Assembly (NCBI GenBank): GCA_017620155.1
Contig: JAFZQY010000056.1
Location: forward strand, 1-34,146
Length of the DNA: 34,146 nucleotides
Direction: 5' to 3'
From: Lachnospiraceae bacterium
Lineage (GTDB): Bacteria > Bacillota > Clostridia > Lachnospirales > Lachnospiraceae
A model generated the notes under the pieces. The model ran no database searches. It saw only the letters and a program-made list of their open reading frames with translations, and had not been told where the DNA came from. How positions within the stretch are numbered: position 1 is the stretch's first letter; each line of letters begins with the position of its first letter. A program made the position numbers and the translations under genes. Positions 25,901 to 31,598 of the stretch are shown here, piece by piece.

Positions 25901-26176
25901 CCTTTCAAAAGTGTCTCCGTCATACCTGATAAGACCGCTGTAACTGCCTATCCATATGAAGCCTTCGGAAGTTTCCGCGATGTCATTGGCCTCGGATGTC
26001 GGAAGTCCGGAAGTATTGTCGTATAACTGAGCAAGATACCCTTCGGTCTTATCGATGGGGTCCACCGATGCTTCATTTCCTGGAGAAGCCTGCGAAGTCA
26101 TGGGAGCGGCGATCAGACAAAGCATAATCAGGCATAACGCTGTGAACTTTAATGTATATCTGATTCTCGTTATCAT
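22985..26176 (-). CDS. Propeller sensor fused to SpoIIE-type PP2C phosphatase (1063 aa)
   Basis: A signal peptide ('FTALCLIMLCLIAAPM') is followed by extracellular regulator-propeller repeats ('GFIWIGSYSGLIRYDG', 'DRLWIGTNDNGV'), a Y_Y_Y-like domain, a membrane helix (~765-795), a coiled coil and a PP2C domain with GGDFYD (~855), DVSGKG (~873), NAGHEYP, YTDGV and QFDDLTML. The whole extracellular part is paralogous to that of the hybrid kinase at 7483-11721, but the output is a serine phosphatase. It should convert an extracellular signal into dephosphorylation of a STAS-type regulator. Start: the ATG at 26176; a TTG four codons upstream is the alternative. It follows the 270-aa GNAT gene closely and overlaps the zeta-like gene, placing sensor and exported kinase in one operon with the giant. 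Confidence 0.92.
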   Translation of the reverse strand: MITRIRYTLKFTALCLIMLCLIAAPMTSQASPGNEASVDPIDKTEGYLAQLYDNTSGLPTSEANDIAETSEGFIWIGSYSGLIRYDGDTFERYDSTTGITSVRCLCVDSRDRLWIGTNDNGVAMMAGGELTHWGEDEGLQASSVRSIVEDKDGNIYVGTTAGITLITPDLHAGPIVDEKIGDAYVKELRIDESGLIYCVTNPGDLFTIRDGVLEDYCSAEEDEIGGVDAVFPYPANSGAIYVASKDGVVYRAELTDDSLKIGESIDISPLTQVQRFEYIDGRVWLCTRDGIGVLDDTGLHCLRDLPMNNSVGHVMTDYEGNLWFTSSRQGVMKIVPSIFSDIFERYDIPDQVINSTCMYQGRLYVAGDKGLTVIGPEGVRKRIPLESAVTVSGEDLKCDDLIRMLDGCRIRSVIRDSKDRLWISTWREWGLLRFDGKSVTAFTMEDGLYSDTVRHIYECSDGRILVACTGGVNVIEDDQVVAGYSREEGIENTDILNVTEGKAGDILCGTDGGGIYIINDDTIRHIGRNEGLTSEAVMRIKHDIDRDIWWVITGNSISYLDSEYELHNIDTFPYSNNFDLYENGQGQVWILSSNGIHVLQVDDLIGNENLQPVHIGMANGMPCIATANSYSELTDEGDLYIAGATGVAKVNIADALGSGEDVKADVPYIDADGVRIYPDENGDFLIASDVQKLTIYGYVYNYSLTDPVVSYRLDGFDKKSVTTSRSEFDPVDYTNLPGGTYDFIMYIRDPMSRNEQTVSVRLIKQKAVYEYIAFYIMAAVVLLFFIFLCVGLYVADKVEKIEKKNREEAEKERIRNELDTAYSIQSGMLPSEFPAFPGINEIDLYATMEPAKEVGGDFYDFFLTDSDHAAFVIADVSGKGVPAALFMMKSQTIIKSVAMLGLGPAEVLEKTNEALCLNNKVDMFVTVWLAVLEISTGKLVMANAGHEYPAIRRRGGCFELIKDKHGLILGGLEGIKFNETEIILEPGDSIFVYTDGVPEATNDKDELFGTERMTAALNEEPDASPDRIIANVRSAVGAFEGETEQFDDLTMLCIEYKGQEVAQ

Positions 26177-26189
26177 TCCATTATGCAAC

Positions 26190-27002
26190 CTAGAGGATCA
26201 TGGACGCTGTCATGATCCGCTGTCTGTCGATCGTCTCCGCAAGAGGAGCTATCAAAGTATCGGCAAGACGTCTGTATTTTTCATTTACTGCTGAAATATA
26301 GAAATCTCCGGCAGGCTCGATCTCCATGAACACCTTTCCGAAGCTCATAAACATCAAAGCAGCCAGATCGGACGTTTTATCCAAAGGACAATACATATCC
26401 GAAAGATACATGCTTCCGTCCGGGAGCCTGGAGATGATGACATAACTTTCCATCTGCTCCGATTCATCCACGGTCATGAATGACATGTCTCTGTCAGGAT
26501 ACAGTTCGCTGAGATTCTCATATACTTCGTTGGAAACTTTCGAAAAACATCTGGCCCGTTTCTCGTCAAGTAACCTTATACATTCGTTATACATCATGTC
26601 TGCGTATGGGCCGTCCCGAAGGAGAGAGCCGAGAGAATAGGCATCGATCCTGAAAACCAGAGAATCCTCCTTAAACTCAGTAAAGCCGGCCTTACGGAGG
26701 ATATCCTCCGTAAGATTCGGCTCATCATCCGCGAATCGGCATTCTATGCTTTTAAACCCGTTTTTTGCCGCGAAACTTTTGAGAGTGACGAACAGTTCCT
26801 CTTCCGGATTCTTCTCCTTGGGATCGTCGATCCTGATGCTCCTGACTACCAGAGAATCACGTTCCTTATGCAGGATCACTGTGCCGCACGGCTTGTCCTT
26901 TTTGGTAATGCCTATACCGTAGTCCCCCTTATCAAGAACCGGCGGATCAAACAATTCAGTATTGCTTTTGTCGATTTTTACATATCCATATTTTCCGGAC
27001 AT
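26190..27002 (-). CDS. Degenerate GNAT-like protein (270 aa)
   Basis: Length and position match the other two GNATs of the window. Visible are the strand 'DYGIGITKKDKPCGTVIL', then 'LVVRSIRID', the helix 'EEELFVTLKSFAAKNGF' and the motif 'ILRKAGFTEF', as in a GNAT fold. The loop that should read R/Q-x-x-G-x-G/A is replaced by a stretch rich in Lys, Pro and Glu ('DPKEKNPEEE'), so acetyl-CoA binding is doubtful. The ATG at 27002 has AGGAG 6 nt upstream, 20 nt after the 1182-aa gene. It may be a non-catalytic binding partner or immunity-type protein of the giant. Family membership is probable, not certain. Confidence 0.6.
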   Translation of the reverse strand: MSGKYGYVKIDKSNTELFDPPVLDKGDYGIGITKKDKPCGTVILHKERDSLVVRSIRIDDPKEKNPEEELFVTLKSFAAKNGFKSIECRFADDEPNLTEDILRKAGFTEFKEDSLVFRIDAYSLGSLLRDGPYADMMYNECIRLLDEKRARCFSKVSNEVYENLSELYPDRDMSFMTVDESEQMESYVIISRLPDGSMYLSDMYCPLDKTSDLAALMFMSFGKVFMEIEPAGDFYISAVNEKYRRLADTLIAPLAETIDRQRIMTASMIL

Positions 27003-27022
27003 GACTACTCCTGTTTATCAGA

Positions 27023-30000
27023 TCATGTGGCAAGTGAATGCTTAAGTATCTTGCGGAAGTTACCCTTAACACCCATTATACCCATAAGTTTGTCGGCTTT
27101 AACCTTCTTCAATGTATTTTCATTATAATTCGGGTTGTTGTAAAGTGTCTGGGCGATCTTGGCTCCGATGATCTTCTCTGCTCTCTTCTGTTCTTCGGTT
27201 CCGGTTTCGCCTGCCTCCTGCATGAACTGGTATGTATCAAGTGACATGAATATCCTGGCCAAGTCTGTCAGGTAATCTGCCGATTCGATACCGGCTTCGC
27301 GGCGGAGTACTTCGTTTAATATCCCTCTGTTAACGCCCTTAAACTGTTTGCCGATCATCTTGGCGATGTTGGCGCGGGTCGCGAGTTTTGAGCGGACAAC
27401 GTCTGTCACGGTTCTGGCGCCTGTCATCACTACACCCCATACCGCATCAACTGCGATGAAGATAGGATTCTTCTTCCCTTCAGGCCATGCAGTCTTCAGG
27501 ATGTTGATGGCGCCCTTGCCGATATTTGAGATGATGTTTATGATACTTCCCGCACGGTCATCCCTGTTCTTCCTCTTGGCACATGCCATGCCGTACTGAA
27601 GCTGGGAGTTCTTGGAAAGAACGCTTAAGAGTTCAGTATCTTCCTTGGTCTTATTCTCTTTTTCGGTGATCGCCGTGATACCTTTTTCGGTATCCTGGAT
27701 GACACCGATCTTTCTGTTGGCCATATGGATGTTCAATGATTCCTCATAAATACTCATTGCATTCTTAATTGCGCTTAAGATATTCTTCAGATCCTTGGCT
27801 CCCGCGAACTTGGAGACGGTACTTGCGACTCCGAGCGCGGTGGAGATGCCGGAAGTAACAAGCTGGTAGTAGCTGTTATCCACGAATGCCAGATCGTTTA
27901 CAGGATTGTAATTCGGCTGGGCTTTCTTCTTTTCTTCGATTTCCTTGGTACGTTTCTTCCAGAACTTGTTCCCGATCTTTATGAGTTTGATCGCGTTCTG
28001 CGCCATCGTAAACGCAAGTCCTATGGCATTTCGGTGATCATCGTTTTTATGCTTGGTCTCTTTTACTTCTGTGCCGTCTTCGTTTAGTTTGACTGACCCG
28101 TCTTTATTCTTCACGGTCTCTTCATATGTCTCATCACCGATTCCGAGGTCACTGATGGCATATGCTCCGGCCTCTGCTATGGCGCCCAGGTTGATCGCAC
28201 TCGTAAGCGCAGTCGAGTAGGTGTTGGCTATACCCAGGCTCCTTAACGTGTCGGGTGAAAAAGACTTCATGCCGTCCGTAATGTCGACAAATGATGTGAA
28301 TACATCATTGGCAAACTGTAAGATACTTCCGTCCGTAAGCTTCTGCTGTACGGTAGCCCAGGTTCCTCTCTTACCGGCGATATCTTCCTTGAACTGCTTC
28401 CATCTGGTAGGCATCAGGGCGTTCAGCATATCGTTTGGATCCCAGTGGCTTCTGTTGGCATTAAGCTCATCGATCAGTGCCATACGCATGAGCTGACCTT
28501 CTCCGGATCCGGCTTTGGCCAGAGCCCTGGCAAATCTGGAATCAAAAGTGCCCTGGAACTTCTTCTCAAAGCTTGTCAGAAGAAGCTTGGTCGTAATAGT
28601 CTTGGCCATATTCCAGTACTCGGGATTGTTGTCTACTCCCAGCAGGAGAAGCGCTACATCCGAAAGCGCCTTATGATCTTCTACGATAGCATTTAAAACG
28701 CTGCCGACACGGCTGTGCTTATCGGTGAGGTCGTGAGCGGCACCTTTGTTCTTGGCAAACTCCTGTCTGATCACGTCGTAAGCGACTTTGATCTTGACCG
28801 ATCTGGGAAGAGCCTTCTTGGCATCCGCATCGCCACCTCTCATGGTCTGTTCCCACTTGGCTTCGACGGGATCGGGAAGCACATCTTTGTTATCTCCCTT
28901 AAGGAGTTTCTGATCATGCTCCTTCGAGAAGAGTCTGTCTCTGACAACCTTCTTCTGTGCGTTCTTCTCTGCTTCTTTAGGATCTTTGCCGTTTGCGACA
29001 GCTTCATTCATCGCATCGGTCGCATCGACTTTCACGCCCCATTCAGGCAGTCCCTGTTCACCCAGGATCTTGTCAGTCATCTCATTTACAAGAGAATCAT
29101 TTACATCGGAAAGATTGGAGGACGCACCATACCCCATGGCATACTGTATGGTCTTGGAATTGATCTGGTTAAAGATCGTGGCCTTTAAGACCGCCTTTCT
29201 TACCTCTTCTTTTTTCTTATATTTTGACCAGCGGTTAAACGCGCCGATAGTGGATGCATCTTTTTTGCCCTTGATCAGGGAGTAGTTGGTCGAAATGAAT
29301 TCTCCGTCCAGGAAGATACCGTTAACGGTCTTCGCTCCGAACCACTTATCCTGCTTGGCCTGAATGATCTCCAGGTTCTCTTCGGAATTGATGAACTGTC
29401 CTCTGGCATCCTTCTCATCGATCTCCAGCTTCATTCTTTCAGCGCTGATCAGTATCTTAGCCTGGTTGGTATCCGTAAGCGCGGTCGGATCGTCCTTCGA
29501 GAACTGTCTTTTGGCTGCATATCCGAAACCGTCATCGTTAAGTTTGAATCTCCTGCGATACCCGGTTTCATCGGCTTCACCCATAACGGTGATCTTAGAA
29601 TGGGTCTTCATCAGTTCCTCATCGGAGTTTCCGCGGTTTTCCTTTTTGTTCCTGAAATCCACATTTACCTTCAGGTAGGGATTTTGCTGGAGTGAATCCA
29701 ATGTGCTGTTTAATCTTTCGAGATCAAACTCGCCGACATACTCCATGACTGCTTTCGGAGGAACGAATGAACGGTCCGAGCCCTTTCTGTTTACGGCACG
29801 GTATCTGATCGCCGCATTATCGAACATGGTGTAGTACTTGCGGAACGAATCCGTCTCATATCTTTTGCGGATATTGTTCCAGCTCTCGGCTTTTACACGA
29901 AGTGCATTTTTTTCGGTGTCAATGATTTCCTTCTGCCTGTCGATCTCGGACTCTATGGCATCTCTCTCAGACTTCTTGGAGATAGCCCTGAACAGGCTGA

Positions 30001-30571
30001 ACAGATTCTTGTGATGAACCGTCTCCTTATTATCGGAAGCCTCATCCCTAAGCTGAGAGATGGCAGCAATATCCTCGATTCTGTGAGCAACATCCTCTTC
30101 CGAGATGGAATCATCCTCGGCCTGAAGTCCGATATAAGCAGCATTGGCTGCCAGCCTGTCTTCTTCGACCATATCGTTCAATTTGGCTTCAGATGCTTCC
30201 GCATTACGGGTGGACTGCTTGCTCTTAGCTGCCAGAAGTTTGGCATCCAAAAGTCTCTTCTGTCTGGTCGCTTCCTTAGCACGAAGCAGTGACTCCTGCA
30301 TCTTTATGCGGAGCTCCCTGTGACGGGCCTGCATATCGGCAGCCTTAGCCATCGATTCCTGATTGGCCATCCTCATCTGATCGCGAAGGTTCTGACGGAC
30401 ATCACGCATTACTTCCGCACGCCGTACTCCCTCACGCTCCTGTAAGCCGGCCGTCCCGTCTGCTATGTATGATTTAAACTGTGACGAGAAGACACCGTTC
30501 TTCTGTGCAGCATCTATCTTTTCTTTTTTTACGTATGTATGCTGGAATTGCATATCTTTAGGTCCTGACAT
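27023..30571 (-). CDS. Giant effector-like protein, family I (1182 aa)
   Basis: No named family recognised and no signal peptide. Residues ~45-260 are a long Arg/Glu/Lys/Ala-rich coiled coil. The middle is mixed and charged. Hydrophobic Gly/Ala-rich segments occur at about 784-812 ('STALTSAINLGAIAEAGAYA') and 1003-1060 ('IFIAVDAVWGVVMTGARTV'). The last ~130 residues resemble the C-terminus of the 995-aa protein: 'YLTDLARIFMSLDTY', an acidic linker, 'GAKIAQTLYNNPNYNE', then 'ADKLMG'. The ATG at 30571 has AGAGG upstream, 20 nt after the 213-aa chaperone-like gene, and a GNAT-like gene follows, giving the same module as at 153-4547. I infer a delivered or membrane-active protein with a dedicated chaperone; the coiled coil could also mean a structural or scaffold role. 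Confidence 0.75.
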   Translation of the reverse strand: MSGPKDMQFQHTYVKKEKIDAAQKNGVFSSQFKSYIADGTAGLQEREGVRRAEVMRDVRQNLRDQMRMANQESMAKAADMQARHRELRIKMQESLLRAKEATRQKRLLDAKLLAAKSKQSTRNAEASEAKLNDMVEEDRLAANAAYIGLQAEDDSISEEDVAHRIEDIAAISQLRDEASDNKETVHHKNLFSLFRAISKKSERDAIESEIDRQKEIIDTEKNALRVKAESWNNIRKRYETDSFRKYYTMFDNAAIRYRAVNRKGSDRSFVPPKAVMEYVGEFDLERLNSTLDSLQQNPYLKVNVDFRNKKENRGNSDEELMKTHSKITVMGEADETGYRRRFKLNDDGFGYAAKRQFSKDDPTALTDTNQAKILISAERMKLEIDEKDARGQFINSEENLEIIQAKQDKWFGAKTVNGIFLDGEFISTNYSLIKGKKDASTIGAFNRWSKYKKKEEVRKAVLKATIFNQINSKTIQYAMGYGASSNLSDVNDSLVNEMTDKILGEQGLPEWGVKVDATDAMNEAVANGKDPKEAEKNAQKKVVRDRLFSKEHDQKLLKGDNKDVLPDPVEAKWEQTMRGGDADAKKALPRSVKIKVAYDVIRQEFAKNKGAAHDLTDKHSRVGSVLNAIVEDHKALSDVALLLLGVDNNPEYWNMAKTITTKLLLTSFEKKFQGTFDSRFARALAKAGSGEGQLMRMALIDELNANRSHWDPNDMLNALMPTRWKQFKEDIAGKRGTWATVQQKLTDGSILQFANDVFTSFVDITDGMKSFSPDTLRSLGIANTYSTALTSAINLGAIAEAGAYAISDLGIGDETYEETVKNKDGSVKLNEDGTEVKETKHKNDDHRNAIGLAFTMAQNAIKLIKIGNKFWKKRTKEIEEKKKAQPNYNPVNDLAFVDNSYYQLVTSGISTALGVASTVSKFAGAKDLKNILSAIKNAMSIYEESLNIHMANRKIGVIQDTEKGITAITEKENKTKEDTELLSVLSKNSQLQYGMACAKRKNRDDRAGSIINIISNIGKGAINILKTAWPEGKKNPIFIAVDAVWGVVMTGARTVTDVVRSKLATRANIAKMIGKQFKGVNRGILNEVLRREAGIESADYLTDLARIFMSLDTYQFMQEAGETGTEEQKRAEKIIGAKIAQTLYNNPNYNENTLKKVKADKLMGIMGVKGNFRKILKHSLAT

Positions 30572-30591
30572 ATCACACCTCTATTCCGAAC

Positions 30592-31233
30592 TTATTCGTC
30601 TGCCTTAATCTCGTCAGGGTTAATACCCGCTTCCTTAGCTATCGCTTCAAATTCCGCTTCAAATGCAGCGTATCTGTCTTCTAGACTGTTGATATCCGAT
30701 ACCTCATCAAGATAATCCATGTAATCCGAAATGCTCATTCCGCCCGGATTAACTATAGAGAACATGATGAAATCCTCAAGGATATCAAGCTGGTCATACA
30801 GACTTCCTAAATAGAAACGGATATTGTCATACTCTGCTTCGATCTGGTTTAAGTTGACCGGCATGCGGTAGGAAAGATAAACCTGTGAAAGCGGATCATA
30901 GTAAGCAAATGTTCCGAATCCGGGGAAAGCGCCCGCGCTGACTACATGATTGAGTGAGTTAAGTGAGATCAGAAGATCAGCAAGTGAATCTTCCGGTACT
31001 CCTTCAGCCATGGTGGTGTGGAAATGAAGGATACCGTAAGGAGCTTCCTCTCTGAATCCACCCTCCAGCATGACATCAAGGATAACCGTCGCATCCGTAA
31101 CACCCATGTGCTCGATCCTGGAACGGAGTACTCCGTCATTTTCGATGCACTCGCCGAAGAGTTCGGTCATCATCTCCTGAAGTGTCTTGCTGAGTTCTTT
31201 TATTGCGTTTGTTCCTGAATCCTTCTTTGCCAT
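30592..31233 (-). CDS. YbjN/CesT-like chaperone-type protein (213 aa)
   Basis: A soluble acidic protein, paralogous by eye to the 170-aa protein at 4035-4547. It has an N-terminal helix 'AIKELSKTLQEMMTELFG', a sheet region with 'YGILHFHTTMAEGV', the shared 'LISLNSLNHVVSAGAFPGFG' segment, 'YLSYRMPVNLNQIE', and a C-terminal helix with 'LDILEDFIMF'. The pattern is that of YbjN/CesT-like chaperones, which bind one secreted partner. The start ATG at 31233 has AGGAGG about 10 nt upstream. It is the first gene behind repeat-box promoter 3 and lies directly before the 1182-aa giant, its likely client. Function is inferred from fold pattern and position. Confidence 0.62.
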   Translation of the reverse strand: MAKKDSGTNAIKELSKTLQEMMTELFGECIENDGVLRSRIEHMGVTDATVILDVMLEGGFREEAPYGILHFHTTMAEGVPEDSLADLLISLNSLNHVVSAGAFPGFGTFAYYDPLSQVYLSYRMPVNLNQIEAEYDNIRFYLGSLYDQLDILEDFIMFSIVNPGGMSISDYMDYLDEVSDINSLEDRYAAFEAEFEAIAKEAGINPDEIKADE

Positions 31234-31283
31234 TCTCTATTATCCTCCTGTCAAAAAATCATTAATGGTTTATTGTGATTCTC

Positions 31284-31318
31284 ATTATATCAGAGCGATG
31301 TCCAACAGATGTCCAACA
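31284..31318 (-). promoter_or_regulatory. Repeat-box promoter 3 (tandem TGTTGGACA, perfect -10)
   Basis: On the minus strand, TGTTGGACA at 31318-31310 and 31307-31299 (11-bp period), 9 bp, then TATAAT (31289-31284). The -35 position, 17 bp above the -10, reads ACATCT and falls inside the repeats. An activator on the repeats would touch polymerase there. The leader to the 213-aa gene is about 44 nt. Confidence 0.78.
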
Positions 31319-31359
31319 ACTTCCTCCTCATAAAATGAGTCAAAAGAGCCGTCACCTTG

Positions 31360-31575
31360 TTACTGTTTGCTGATTATCACGTTGATACGGGCTATGATCT
31401 CGTCTGATACCGGTTCCATGGCATCGTCGGCCCAGAAGCCCATGGTCATGAGCGCTTCCGGGGTGTCTTCGATGACCTGCCCGTTTTCAATATTTACCAA
31501 TGCATATGTATCGTCCTCAAAATGCAGGATGTAGCTTGAACCGTAATCATAATTCTCTATCTCGTATTTCTTCAT
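31360..31575 (-). CDS. Small unrecognised protein (71 aa)
   Basis: An acidic small protein beginning MKKYEIENYDYGSSYILHF, continuing 'DDTYALVNIENGQVIEDTPE' and ending in an amphipathic helix 'DEIIARINVIISKQ'. It has no membrane segment or signal peptide. The start ATG at 31575 has AAGGGAAG upstream. It lies 23 nt after the large gene at 31599, so the two are probably cotranscribed. It could be an immunity-type or accessory protein for that large gene by position; the sequence itself does not say. No clear terminator separates it from repeat-box promoter 3. Confidence 0.65.
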   Translation of the reverse strand: MKKYEIENYDYGSSYILHFEDDTYALVNIENGQVIEDTPEALMTMGFWADDAMEPVSDEIIARINVIISKQ

Positions 31576-31598
31576 ATGCTTTTACTTCCCTTCTGATC

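Noticed and set aside
31319-31359. Terminator after the 71-aa gene
   Set aside because: Only a 5-bp CTCAT/ATGAG hairpin without a T run; too weak to call.
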